A DNA stretch of 64,000 bases from an uncultured Eubacteriales bacterium (GCA_934444365.1 CAKSCM010000002.1:1-64000); one strand, 5' to 3'; shown: positions 15,302-24,593, numbered from the stretch's first letter. Program-made: numbers and translations. Notes: generated by a model from the letters alone, not told the origin.

Positions 15302-16786
15302 ATGTTTAAAAAGGGATTCGATAATGACCTGTACATAAAAAAGCAAACCGAAAATATAAAAAAGAGGATCGAAAAGTTTGACAACAAGCTTTATCTTGAA
15401 TTCGGAGGCAAGCTGTTTGACGATTATCATGCCGCCAGGGTGCTTCCCGGCTTTGACGTTAACGGCAAGGTACGCCTTTTAAAGGAATTTAACGATTTAG
15501 CCGAGGTGGTATTTTGTATAAATGCCGCCGATATCGAGAAAAAGAAGATACGGGCCGATTTCGGAATAACCTACGATATGGATGTGCTCAGGCTTATCGA
15601 TAATTTGCGCGACATGGGCATTTCGGTCAACAGCGTTGTAATAACCCAGTACAACGGTCAGCCCTCGGCCGAGAGCTTTAAGAAAAAGCTTGAACAGCGC
15701 GGCGAAAAGGCATATTTCCATTATCCCATAAAGGGTTATCCGCTTGACGTCGAGAGGATAGTAAGCGACGAGGGCTACGGCGTTAATCCCTATATCGAGA
15801 CTACCCGTCCGCTGGTTGTGGTAACCGCACCCGGGCCCTGCAGCGGTAAGCTTGCAACCTGCCTTTCTCAACTTTATCATGAGTATAAAAAGGGAGTGTC
15901 TGCCGGCTATGCCAAGTTTGAGACCTTCCCGATATGGAATATTCCCCTTAAACACCCGGTAAACATCGCCTACGAGGCGGCGACGGCCGATCTGCACGAC
16001 GTGAACATGATTGATCCCTGGCACCTTGAGGCTTACGGAGAAACCACCGTCAACTACAACCGTGATATTGAGGTTTTCCCGGTTGTAAATAATATACTTA
16101 CAAAAATAACCGGCCAACCTGATCTTTACCGTTCGCCCACCGATATGGGGGTTAATATGGCCGGCTACGGAATTTGCGACGACGAAGCGGTAAGGGATGC
16201 TGCCAAGCAGGAGATAATACGTCGCTACTATAAGGCGCTTTGCGATTACCGCCAGGGCCGCGGCGAAAAGGAAACGGTCGAGCATATAGAGACCCTTATG
16301 AACGGGCTGTCGCTTAGCCTTACCGATCGCGCGGTTGTAACTCCGGCCCTTGAAAAGAGCGAGCAAAGCGGCTGTCCGGCCATAGCGATCGAATTGCCGA
16401 ACGGCGAAATAGTCACCGGGCGCAAGACCGAGATAATGAGTGCTGCCGGTGCGGCCGTATTAAACGCCGTAAAGCGCATGGCCGGAATACGGGACGAAAT
16501 ACTGCTTATGTCCCCCCTTGTTTTAGAGCCGATTATGAAGATGAAGTCGGACGTTCTGCACAGACGGTATTCCGAGCTGAGCTTAAGCGAGGTGCTTATA
16601 GCGCTGTCGATTTGCGCCGCCACGTCGCCGGTAGCACAGCTTGCAATGTCGTATCTTTCCCATCTCAGCGGATGCGAGGCTCATTCCACCAACATCCTGA
16701 ATGCGGCGGATTCGGCTACGATTATGCAGCTCGGAATAAATATGACCAGTGAGGACGAGTTCCCCTCAAAGGATCTTTATTATTGA
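15302..16786 (+). CDS. DUF1846 family protein
   Basis: 494 residues matching DUF1846 over its full length: GFDNDLYIKKQTENIKKRI, YLEFGGKLFDDYHAARVLPG, KKIRADFGITYD, YIETTRPLVVVTAPGPCSGKLATCLSQ and FPIWNIPLKHPVN. The family has a nucleotide-binding-like fold with a glycine-rich TAPGPCSGK loop at about 182. It is common in anaerobic Firmicutes, and its function is not established. Two ATGs are in tandem; the second (15302) has the better spacing to GAGGTG. It follows apgM closely, but whether it works in central metabolism is unknown. Confidence 0.9.
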   Translation: MFKKGFDNDLYIKKQTENIKKRIEKFDNKLYLEFGGKLFDDYHAARVLPGFDVNGKVRLLKEFNDLAEVVFCINAADIEKKKIRADFGITYDMDVLRLIDNLRDMGISVNSVVITQYNGQPSAESFKKKLEQRGEKAYFHYPIKGYPLDVERIVSDEGYGVNPYIETTRPLVVVTAPGPCSGKLATCLSQLYHEYKKGVSAGYAKFETFPIWNIPLKHPVNIAYEAATADLHDVNMIDPWHLEAYGETTVNYNRDIEVFPVVNNILTKITGQPDLYRSPTDMGVNMAGYGICDDEAVRDAAKQEIIRRYYKALCDYRQGRGEKETVEHIETLMNGLSLSLTDRAVVTPALEKSEQSGCPAIAIELPNGEIVTGRKTEIMSAAGAAVLNAVKRMAGIRDEILLMSPLVLEPIMKMKSDVLHRRYSELSLSEVLIALSICAATSPVAQLAMSYLSHLSGCEAHSTNILNAADSATIMQLGINMTSEDEFPSKDLYY

Positions 16787-16818
16787 TAAAAATGCCGGTG
16801 AATCGGTATAGTTGATTA

Positions 16819-16867
16819 AAAAAGCATTGCAATCGGACCATAAACCAGTCCGGCCGCAATGCTTTTT
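16819..16867 (+). terminator. Terminator after the apgM-DUF1846 unit
   Basis: A 12-bp perfect stem (16819-16830 with 16856-16867) with an inner CGGAC/GTCCG hairpin and a T-run included in the right arm. The left arm's A-run allows function on both strands. Confidence 0.85.
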
Positions 16868-16994
16868 GCATTTAAGCATGTTATGGTTAAACGGGTCGGC
16901 GTATAAAATCTAAGGTCGGCTGCACTAAATCGAAGAGGAATATTTCGGTTTGGAATATAAGCGGAAAAGACTGCCGTTTTATCAAAAAAATCCA

Positions 16995-17023
16995 TTGACT
17001 TGTGAGAACATGGCAATTATAAT
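16995..17023 (+). promoter_or_regulatory. Promoter of the second GxGYxYxP-like dockerin gene
   Basis: TTGACT (16995-17000) and TATAAT (17018-17023), spacer 17 bp. The roughly 210-nt leader up to 17241 holds no recognised riboswitch or reading frame. Confidence 0.7.
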
Positions 17024-17241
17024 TCCCATACATGGTGGTTTATTTTTTTGAAAACACCTTGTATTTGACTGTCTTCAAACAGCCAAAGCTTCGGTTTTAC
17101 GGGGAAAGTACATAGGGGAGAGAGCCTTTTATTCCTGTTGGCCGAAATGTTGTACCATCGCCAAAACCGAAATAACCGTTATCCGGTTGTACGGTGCAAC
17201 ACAAGCGCTACACTGAAAACCAAAAAACGGGGAGGACAAAT

Positions 17242-19434
17242 ATGAACAGACAAACACACCTCAAGAAAATCATATCTGCCGTTTTGGGCGTTGTTTTTAT
17301 CGTTTCGGCGTTTTGCATGCCGGCCGGTGCTTACAGGGCTTACGAGCGTGTCTGGGCATTAGGCGACGTCGATAAAAGCGGCGAAGTAACGGCGACCGAC
17401 GCACTTTTGGCTTTGCAGTGCTCGGTGTCTAAGATAGAGCTCGGTTACATAGAGCAGGACAGTGCCGACGTTAACGAGGACTGGGCTGTTACGGCGACCG
17501 ATGCCCTTTTGATACTGCAGTGCTCGGTCGGAAAAACCGAGCTTACAACCAAGCAGGACATTTACGACGCGTATGAGTTTAATTACATTGAGCCGACCGG
17601 GCTTGAGGCGAACACCATATACGTTGTGAATTCGCCCAAGGCGGTAAAATTCGGCGAAATACGCCACCACATTGCGAGATTTTTTGTCGCAATACAGGGA
17701 CTTATAAACCGCAATGTTGATAAACACCATGTGGGCGTTTACTATCAGAACGACAACACCGATCAGTTCTGGTTTGACTACATAACATCGGACGGCAAGA
17801 CCTTTGAGGGTATGAATGTCGTGAATGTTGACACCTTCGAGCAGCTTATGGAGGTGTTTATGCCCTTTATAAAGCAGCGCGGATTGGTTTTGTGGGACGC
17901 GAACGTTCCGTCTACCGCGAATGTCGCCGGAACCATATGCGGACTCGACGGCTACTTGCCGGTCATGTACGATACCGACGAGGGAAGTCTCTACAGCTAT
18001 CTTATTTCTGCCGGGGTCGAGGTCAAGCAGAGCCTTGTCGGCCTGTTTGACAATGCCGCTCTCGGCAAGAAAATAGCCGATACGGACCTTTCGAGCACCG
18101 GTTCGGCGAAATGCGACGCTTATGTGTGGGCTATGGAAAAATACCTTCCGAGGTGCAATCTCGAGCTTATTGCCTACACCCTTGACGGAGCGCCCATGAT
18201 CGCCGGCAACCCCGTAAGGGAGAATAACCTCGGCAATACCGGCAGCTCGGATACTGTCGGTATTCCGAATCAGGATTATTTTGTAGCAAAGCAGTGCTTC
18301 TTTATGGATCTTTCGTCTTTTGGCGGCGAGTCGGCAAGCGACGACCCGACCCAGCCCCGAGGAACCGACGCTGCAACCCTCAGAAGACTCCTTAAAATGC
18401 GTTATGATCTTGCCGGAGAAAAATTCGGTATGATACTCGGTTTTCCGCCATGGCATGTAAAATACACAAACGAATTCGGTATAGGCGGCGTTTTGGCGCC
18501 GGCGCGTCTTGAATGGCATTTTGTCGAAACCGCAACCGCTTACAATTGCGGAATTGAGGCCGATGCCGCCCATCCGTGCTGGATGTCCAACGGCTCGCTG
18601 TATACAAAATTTGAAATAACGGCCGAAATGAAGGGCAACAAGCCGGCCGACGAGACGGAGCATTTCGACGAAAATACAAGGTATTTTGCCATAGGCTGGA
18701 CCGGTGACTTTGACTGCTCGCCCTGGCTTAAAGAGCGCGCACCACGTGTTTGGTCCGACAGCGGCCGCGGTTCAATACCCATGACATATGCCTACAACGT
18801 AAACCTTGTTGACCGTATTCCCATGGTATTTGACTATGTATGGAGCAACAAGACCGATAACGATTACTTTACGGCCGGCGAGGGCATGGGATACATTATG
18901 CCGAGCATGTTGTTCGAGGGCAGCACCGGTAAGGAGGCTTCTCCGACGACCAGAACCCTCAAAGACGGCGCAAGACAGTATATTCACTATGCGAAGCCCT
19001 ATTATGATTTGTTCGGGCTTAAAATAACCGGAACGTTGCTCAACGGCTTTACCAACGTCGGAACCGACGTGTGCGGAGTTTACGATATAATCTCGCCCAG
19101 CGGAGTATTTTTGCAGAATTCGGCTGCACCGATGTCGCTTTTCCAGCATGAAAACACCCCCTACTTACGCTTAAAGGGCTTTGGCGTCGACGCTGATCCT
19201 GCCGTTACAAGCGCAAACTTCCGTTTGATGTTTGAAAAGGGCAATTTCGTTATTCTTCTTTACAACAACAACGGAACTAACTACGGTACAGCCTCCGGCG
19301 CCAAGGTGGCAATTGACGGATTGCTGCAGGCCGTCGAGTCGCGTGATTTCAAGTACACCTATAAGTATGTCGATATTGAGACCTTTACAAAGCTGATTGT
19401 TGAATCCAATACCGCTAAAAGATTTGAGGATTAA
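17242..19434 (+). CDS. Secreted N-terminal-dockerin, GxGYxYxP-like putative glycoside hydrolase (paralogue 2)
   Basis: 730 residues, start chosen at 17242 behind GGGGAGG. A signal peptide (residues about 1-33, ending PAGA) is followed by a type I dockerin at about 43-100. Its repeats are GDVDKSGEVTATDALLALQ and ADVNEDWAVTATDALLILQ, both followed by CSV.K. The large domain is collinear with the 10862 protein: QGLINR, LWDANVPSTANVAGTICGLDGYLPV, LEWHFVET, YNCGIEADAA, GDFDCSPWLK, and the motif GEGMGYIMPS, which is closer to the GxGYxYxP consensus. The two copies have diverged considerably, so the duplication is not recent. They may act on related but distinct glycans. Confidence 0.78.
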   Translation: MNRQTHLKKIISAVLGVVFIVSAFCMPAGAYRAYERVWALGDVDKSGEVTATDALLALQCSVSKIELGYIEQDSADVNEDWAVTATDALLILQCSVGKTELTTKQDIYDAYEFNYIEPTGLEANTIYVVNSPKAVKFGEIRHHIARFFVAIQGLINRNVDKHHVGVYYQNDNTDQFWFDYITSDGKTFEGMNVVNVDTFEQLMEVFMPFIKQRGLVLWDANVPSTANVAGTICGLDGYLPVMYDTDEGSLYSYLISAGVEVKQSLVGLFDNAALGKKIADTDLSSTGSAKCDAYVWAMEKYLPRCNLELIAYTLDGAPMIAGNPVRENNLGNTGSSDTVGIPNQDYFVAKQCFFMDLSSFGGESASDDPTQPRGTDAATLRRLLKMRYDLAGEKFGMILGFPPWHVKYTNEFGIGGVLAPARLEWHFVETATAYNCGIEADAAHPCWMSNGSLYTKFEITAEMKGNKPADETEHFDENTRYFAIGWTGDFDCSPWLKERAPRVWSDSGRGSIPMTYAYNVNLVDRIPMVFDYVWSNKTDNDYFTAGEGMGYIMPSMLFEGSTGKEASPTTRTLKDGARQYIHYAKPYYDLFGLKITGTLLNGFTNVGTDVCGVYDIISPSGVFLQNSAAPMSLFQHENTPYLRLKGFGVDADPAVTSANFRLMFEKGNFVILLYNNNGTNYGTASGAKVAIDGLLQAVESRDFKYTYKYVDIETFTKLIVESNTAKRFED

Positions 19435-19504
19435 AAGCGTCGGCTGAGCGAATCGATCAGGTTTACATACATAAAAAGTATTATAGCTTAAATTCACCGA
19501 AAAG

Positions 19505-19540
19505 GCGCCGCGGACAGTATTTTTCCGCGACGCTTTTTTT
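19505..19540 (+). terminator. Rho-independent terminator
   Basis: GCGCCGCGGA (19505-19514) pairs with TCCGCGACGC (19524-19533) with one mismatch and is followed by seven Ts. Confidence 0.85.
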
Positions 19541-19615
19541 ACGGCTCCGATATACGCCGGAGATATCTTTTTCTATATTTTGCTTGCATTTTGTATATTT
19601 GTAAAATCTTCGGTA

Positions 19616-19644
19616 TTGCCATTTTTTAAAAATAATGGTATTAT
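19616..19644 (+). promoter_or_regulatory. Promoter of the tandem dockerin paralogues
   Basis: TTGCCA (19616-19621), 17 bp, TATTAT (19639-19644). The leader is about 100 nt. Confidence 0.55.
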
Positions 19645-19755
19645 AAATTAACGATTATTTGCATAGCGGCTTCTAAAACGGCAATAAATGTTAAAAACCG
19701 GTCGGATTTGCGGTGCGGATAATTTTAATTTAAGTTTAAAGGGGAGAAGGTTACT

Positions 19756-21210
19756 GTGAAAATCAAACGGGCAATAGCATTTTTACTGGCGACGGTGATG
19801 GTTGCGGTTTGTATGCCGATAATCTCGGCCGAGGGCGTATCGCTGCAAGGGGCGGTAATTTGTATTGAGGGCCGCGAGTTTGACGCGGCTGCCGATTCCT
19901 CGGGCGAGGGGTGGTTGTGGACGGCGGAATACGGTCTGCTTACCCTTAACGGCTACAACGGCCAGCGGATCGAATTAAATGCCGAAAAATGCGAGGGCGA
20001 CGTGACCTTCTACATACAGTTGGTCGGCGAAAATGTAATAAACAATACGATTAAAACCGGCAACAATAAAGTTACAAGCGAAGCTGCCCTTTCCTGTGTA
20101 TCGGCCAATATAGGCATATTCGGCGGTGGTAGTCTTGAAATGAGCTGCTCTGAGGATTACGAAGAGGGTACCTGCATGGTGTTCACCTCGCCGACGGTCG
20201 GAGAGGATGGAAAATCGTACAATTCGAAGCTTGCGTATTTTGAAAATGTGATTCTTGTAATGAATGGGAAAACCGCTGCTGACGGCAGCTACTGCCAGGA
20301 CGGTATCGATTCTTACGGAACGAATATATCGGCAGTGAATTCGAAATTTGATTTTACGGATTTTGTTGATTGTATGCGCATAGACGGCGATGTGGAGTTC
20401 CTGCAGTCGTCGATATCGGCAAAATCGACCTCTGCCTCGGAAAATGCCGTAAGTAATTTATATAACGGACTGGTTGCAAGCTTTACATACAGCACACTTG
20501 AGGCCGAGGGGCTCACCAACCTTTTGATCGCTCATAAGATCAGTATAAATAACTCTGTTTTTACATGCGAAATCAAAAATCATCTCTTCAGAAGCCTGAG
20601 CAATATTTACATAAACACTTCGGCTGTAGCAGCCGAGATAAGCGGCACGGGAAGTGTTTACGGATGGACCCCGGGTGCTGTTTTCGGCAATATATATACC
20701 GATAATTCCATGTTTGCGGTAAAGTCCAAAGATGCGGTGTTTTCCGGCGCTAAGGTTCAGTCGTCGGAGGAATACAGCGAATGTGCGGCATATGTAAAGT
20801 TAAAGGACAGCATAGTCCTCTTTATGTGTGAGAACAAAATACTGAACAATGCCGGGATCAATTTTGAATTCACGAACGATCTGTGGCAGATAGGTCTCGA
20901 CGATGATGTAATAAGCGAAAATGTAAACGGCTACAAGATCAAAAACGGCGAATGGAAGGATTTGGGTTCGATCGGAACCAATGAATTAGGCGACGTTAAG
21001 GTGGACGGTTGGATAACTGCTGCCGACGCACTGCTCACACTGCAGGTTGCGGTAGGTAAAACAACCGTCAGCATGCAGGGTGCTACTGCCATTGATGTTG
21101 ACGGCAGCGAAAATATCACCGCAACCGACGCACTGCTCATATTACAGTATGCTGTCGGAAAGCTCGACCGTTTTCCGGCCGAGGATAAGGTGAGTCCGAT
21201 TATATTTTAA
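19756..21210 (+). CDS. Secreted protein with beta-helix-like domain and C-terminal dockerin (tandem copy A)
   Basis: 484 residues from a GTG with AGGGGAGAAGG upstream. A signal peptide (ending PIISAEG, about residue 26) is followed by a module with GEGWLWTAEYGLLTLNGYNG, a type recurrent in Firmicute surface proteins. Next comes a 300-residue region of regularly spaced Asn, Ser and small hydrophobic residues that suggests a right-handed beta-helix, a fold used by polysaccharide lyases and carbohydrate-binding proteins. That fold call is inference. A type I dockerin ends the protein: GDVKVDGWITAADALLTLQ and IDVDGSENITATDALLILQ, followed by VAVGK and YAVGK. No catalytic residues can be named. 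Confidence 0.7.
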   Translation: MKIKRAIAFLLATVMVAVCMPIISAEGVSLQGAVICIEGREFDAAADSSGEGWLWTAEYGLLTLNGYNGQRIELNAEKCEGDVTFYIQLVGENVINNTIKTGNNKVTSEAALSCVSANIGIFGGGSLEMSCSEDYEEGTCMVFTSPTVGEDGKSYNSKLAYFENVILVMNGKTAADGSYCQDGIDSYGTNISAVNSKFDFTDFVDCMRIDGDVEFLQSSISAKSTSASENAVSNLYNGLVASFTYSTLEAEGLTNLLIAHKISINNSVFTCEIKNHLFRSLSNIYINTSAVAAEISGTGSVYGWTPGAVFGNIYTDNSMFAVKSKDAVFSGAKVQSSEEYSECAAYVKLKDSIVLFMCENKILNNAGINFEFTNDLWQIGLDDDVISENVNGYKIKNGEWKDLGSIGTNELGDVKVDGWITAADALLTLQVAVGKTTVSMQGATAIDVDGSENITATDALLILQYAVGKLDRFPAEDKVSPIIF

Positions 21211-21219
21211 GGTGAAACA

Positions 21220-21256
21220 GTGTATTGTCGCTGTCGGCGGCAACACATTTTTGATT
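21220..21256 (+). terminator. Weak hairpin between the tandem paralogues
   Basis: GTGTATTG (21220-21227) pairs with CAACACAT (21241-21248) with one mismatch, followed by a short T-run. It may reduce read-through from copy A into copy B. Confidence 0.4.
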
Positions 21257-21279
21257 GAGATAAAAAGGAGAAGGTTACC

Positions 21280-22749
21280 GTGAAAATCAAAAAAATGACA
21301 GCATTTTTACTGGCGGCAGTGATGGTTGCGTTTTGTATGCCGATAGTCTCGGCCGAGGGCGTATCGCTGCAAGGGGCGGTAATTTGTATTGAGGGTCGCG
21401 AGTTTGACGCGACCGCCGATTCCTCGGGCGAGGGGTGGACTTGGAGCGCGAAGGACGCTTTGCTTACCCTTAACGGCTATAACGGAGGACGGATCGAATT
21501 AAATGCCGCTGGTGCACAAGGCGATATATGCTTTAACGTTAAGGTGGTCGGTGAGAATGTCATAAGCAATAACGAGCTTTTTGGCGATAAAACCGACAGC
21601 AAATATTCGGCTTTTACCTGCGTGTTTGCCGATATCGTTATAAGCGGCGGCGGAAGCATAGAAATTAGCAATTCAAATGAGTTGGATGACGACAGCATTT
21701 GTATGACCTTTGCGACCGAGACCGACAAGAATGATAATTATATACCGAAAAACGCGACCATTGACGGAGTGACCCTTATTATGAAGGGCGAGAAATCTAA
21801 GAGCAACGATTATTATGCAAGCGACGGAATCGATTCTTTCGGTGTTAATCTGTCGATAAAAAACACCGTGTTGGATTTTACCAATTGTTACAGCTGTATA
21901 TACGTTGATGCCGAAAACGATATCGAGCTGGTCAATACGATGGCATCGGCAAAGGGCGAGATAGAAGGATTAAATAGCACCTTTTTTGATTGTGTCGATA
22001 CTTTCTTGTCGGTTAAGCAGAGCACCATTATTTTGGGAGAGGGTTTAACCCACGCGTTTCTTGCCGGCGGTTTAGCCTTTGACCATTCGGTGGTCACGGG
22101 CGGCGCGAAGGAAGTCTTTATCCGCAGCTGGAGCAACATAAATATAAACACCTCGGTCCTTGCAATCGAAACAGACTGTTCGACGACTCAGGACAGCTGG
22201 ACTCCGGGGGTTATTTTCGGACATGTATATTCCGATAATTCACTGATTACCATTTCGGCAAAAGGCGCTATATTTACCGGGGCCAGGGACCTTGAGGTTT
22301 ACAAGGAGACCGGGAATTTTGCCGAGCGTGCGGCAACGGTCGAACTCAAAAACAGCATTGCCTATTTTACGAGCGAGAAACCGGAAAACAACAACGCCGA
22401 AATAAGCTTTGTCTTTGATAACGATTACTGGCTTGTGGTACTCGACGATGAAGGAAAAACCGAAGGATTAAACGATTACACCATTTCAAGCGGTAACTGG
22501 CAGTCGCTTCTTGTTGCCTCGACCAACCATTACGGCGACGTTGACATAAACGGGGCTGTAAATGCAGCCGACGCACTGCTCGCATTGCAGGTTGCAGTAG
22601 GAAAAACGACCCTTACCGTGCAGGGTGCTGTTGTGCTTGACGTAAGCGGCAACGGCGAAGTTGCGGCAGAGGACGCTTTGCTCATATTACAGTATGCCGT
22701 CGGGAAGATCACCAAATTCCCGATCGAAGATAAGATAGCTAAGGTTTAA
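21280..22749 (+). CDS. Secreted protein with beta-helix-like domain and C-terminal dockerin (tandem copy B)
   Basis: 489 residues from a GTG behind AAGGAGAAGG. It has the same architecture as the upstream copy: signal peptide, GEGWTWSAKDALLTLNGYNGG module, beta-helix-like middle and C-terminal dockerin (GDVDINGAVNAADALLALQ, LDVSGNGEVAAEDALLILQ). The first 60 residues and the ribosome site are almost identical to copy A. The middle regions are only moderately similar, which points to selection on the middle or gene conversion of the 5' end. The two copies are 69 bp apart and probably share a transcript. Confidence 0.7.
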   Translation: MKIKKMTAFLLAAVMVAFCMPIVSAEGVSLQGAVICIEGREFDATADSSGEGWTWSAKDALLTLNGYNGGRIELNAAGAQGDICFNVKVVGENVISNNELFGDKTDSKYSAFTCVFADIVISGGGSIEISNSNELDDDSICMTFATETDKNDNYIPKNATIDGVTLIMKGEKSKSNDYYASDGIDSFGVNLSIKNTVLDFTNCYSCIYVDAENDIELVNTMASAKGEIEGLNSTFFDCVDTFLSVKQSTIILGEGLTHAFLAGGLAFDHSVVTGGAKEVFIRSWSNININTSVLAIETDCSTTQDSWTPGVIFGHVYSDNSLITISAKGAIFTGARDLEVYKETGNFAERAATVELKNSIAYFTSEKPENNNAEISFVFDNDYWLVVLDDEGKTEGLNDYTISSGNWQSLLVASTNHYGDVDINGAVNAADALLALQVAVGKTTLTVQGAVVLDVSGNGEVAAEDALLILQYAVGKITKFPIEDKIAKV

Positions 22750-22892
22750 GCCGGATAAAAGCAGACAACACGGTGCCCGGAATTCCGGTTTTTCGGATTG
22801 AATCACCGGAGTGAAAAAACAGTGTTGCACCGGACGAGTGAAAAACGCCTTAAAGGCGACCTTTTTCGTTATCCGATATAGCCCCTAAACCA

Positions 22893-22931
22893 AAAAACCG
22901 GCAGGACGATTTTTCCGTTCTGCCGGTTTTT
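22893..22931 (+). terminator. Strong terminator after the dockerin cluster
   Basis: A 15-bp stem with one G-U pair around ATTTTTC, with A-runs before and T-runs after, so it can act on both strands. A weaker CGCCT/AGGCG hairpin followed by TTTTT lies at about 22846-22867. A palindrome CCGGAATTCCGG occurs nearby at about 22780. Confidence 0.85.
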
Positions 22932-23090
22932 AAACGGGCTAAGGTTTGAACGCCGTTTGTTTAAAACGGGAAAGGAACCTTTTTCGGGATTCGCCTCATA
23001 ACATTTTACTTTTTATGGGTTTATCGGACGGACTTAAAGAGGAATATATAGGTTTTACGGCCGCTTTGCGGCGTGAAAAGCCTCTTTTGC

Positions 23091-23119
23091 TTGACTTTAG
23101 CGCGGCGCGGATATAAAAT
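23091..23119 (+). promoter_or_regulatory. Promoter of the FAD oxidoreductase gene
   Basis: TTGACT (23091-23096), 17 bp, TAAAAT (23114-23119). Confidence 0.65.
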
Positions 23120-23127
23120 AGTAAGGT

Positions 23128-23172
23128 CGGTCCGGGCAAACGCCAAGCGGCGAAATATTTTACCTTGGACCG
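23128..23172 (+). promoter_or_regulatory. Hairpin leader next to the ribosome site
   Basis: CGGTCC (23128-23133) pairs with GGACCG (23167-23172) and encloses a CGCC/GGCG hairpin. The outer stem abuts the AAGGAG ribosome site, so folding could limit translation. Confidence 0.4.
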
Positions 23173-23189
23173 TAAGGAGAATTTTTAAA

Positions 23190-24593
23190 ATGAAATCGGA
23201 TGTTCTTATAATCGGAGCCGGACCTGCCGGTATTTTTACGGCGCTTGAACTTTTAAGAAACGGCAGAAAAGACAAAATAGTAGTGGTGGAGAAGGGACTG
23301 CCCGTGGATAAACGCCACTGCCCCAAGGAGACCACCCATCATTGCGTTAATTGCCGCCCGAACTGCAATATAACCACCGGTTTTTCGGGAGCGGGAGCCT
23401 TTTCCGACGGCAAGCTGTCCTTAAGCTATGAGGTCGGCGGCGAATTGCCCGAGCTTATCGGCGTGAATACCGCACAGGAAATGATAGATTACACCGACGG
23501 AATATATCTTGAATTCGGGGCCGATTCAAAGATCGAAGGAATCAATAACAGCGATGAGGTCAAGGAGATACGCAAAAACGCCATTAAGGCCGGACTTAAA
23601 CTCGTTGACTGCCCGATTCGCCATTTAGGCACTGAAAAGGCGCAAAAGCTTTATCTTGCGATTCAGGAGTACCTTATAGAAAAGGGCGTGGAGATTCTTT
23701 TCTCTCATGAATGCAACCGCCTTATAATAGAAAACGGCGTTTGCCTGGGTGCATATGTCCGCAACAAAAATGAGGAATTCGAGTGCTTTGCCAAGCACAC
23801 GATAGTTGCGACCGGCAGGCGCGGAGCCGACTGGCTTGAAAAGCAGTGTGCCGAATTCGACATTGCCCACGAGCCCGGTACGGTTGATATCGGCGTCAGG
23901 GTCGAGGTCCGTAACGAGGTTATGGAGTTTGTTAACCGTGTTTTGTACGAATCGAAGCTCATAGGCTATCCTCAGCCCTTTAAAAACAGGGTCAGGACAT
24001 TTTGTCAGAATCCGGGCGGATTTGTAAGCCAGGAGAATTACGATAACGATCTGGCGGTTGTAAACGGCCATTCGTATAAGGACAGAAAGTCCAACAACAC
24101 TAACGTGTCGATACTCTGCTCGCATAATTTTTCCGTTCCCTTCAACCAGCCGATCGCCTATGCGCAAAAGGTCGGCGAGCTTACCAACATGCTCGCAAAC
24201 GGACATATTCTGGTTCAGCGCTTCGGCGATATTCTCGACGGAAAGCGCACATGGCAAAAGGAGCTTGTCCGCTCGAATATAGTGCCGACCCTGCCCGATG
24301 CGGTGGCCGGAGATATAACGGCGGCCATGCCCTACAGGGCAATGACCAACATTATAAACTTTATACATTCGGTTGACGTCGTTGTTCCGGGCTTTGCCGC
24401 ACCAGAGACATTGCTGTATTCTCCCGAGCTTAAATTCTACAGCAACAAGATCCGCATGGACGCCGATCTTAACACCAGCATTAAGGGCCTTCACTGCCTG
24501 GGCGATTCAAGCGGCTGGACAAGGGGACTTATGATGGCCTCGGTAATGGGCGTTGTTATGGCTAAAAAGCTTATAGCGGCGGATAATTGCTGA
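23190..24593 (+). CDS. FAD-dependent dehydrogenase, COG2509-like
   Basis: 467 residues. The N-terminal FAD-binding motif is VLIIGAGPAGIFTALELL. The Cys/His-rich segment HCPKETTHHCVNCRPNCNI at about 52-70, followed by TTGFSGAGAFSDGKLSLS, is characteristic of the uncharacterised FAD-dehydrogenase family COG2509. The C-terminal GDSSGWTRGLMMASVMG is the second flavin motif. Members are thought to be cytosolic oxidoreductases; the substrate is unknown, and the cluster of cysteines may bind metal or act in redox. The start at 23190 follows TAAGGAGA; the upstream extension to 23073 runs through the promoter. It appears monocistronic. Confidence 0.88.
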   Translation: MKSDVLIIGAGPAGIFTALELLRNGRKDKIVVVEKGLPVDKRHCPKETTHHCVNCRPNCNITTGFSGAGAFSDGKLSLSYEVGGELPELIGVNTAQEMIDYTDGIYLEFGADSKIEGINNSDEVKEIRKNAIKAGLKLVDCPIRHLGTEKAQKLYLAIQEYLIEKGVEILFSHECNRLIIENGVCLGAYVRNKNEEFECFAKHTIVATGRRGADWLEKQCAEFDIAHEPGTVDIGVRVEVRNEVMEFVNRVLYESKLIGYPQPFKNRVRTFCQNPGGFVSQENYDNDLAVVNGHSYKDRKSNNTNVSILCSHNFSVPFNQPIAYAQKVGELTNMLANGHILVQRFGDILDGKRTWQKELVRSNIVPTLPDAVAGDITAAMPYRAMTNIINFIHSVDVVVPGFAAPETLLYSPELKFYSNKIRMDADLNTSIKGLHCLGDSSGWTRGLMMASVMGVVMAKKLIAADNC

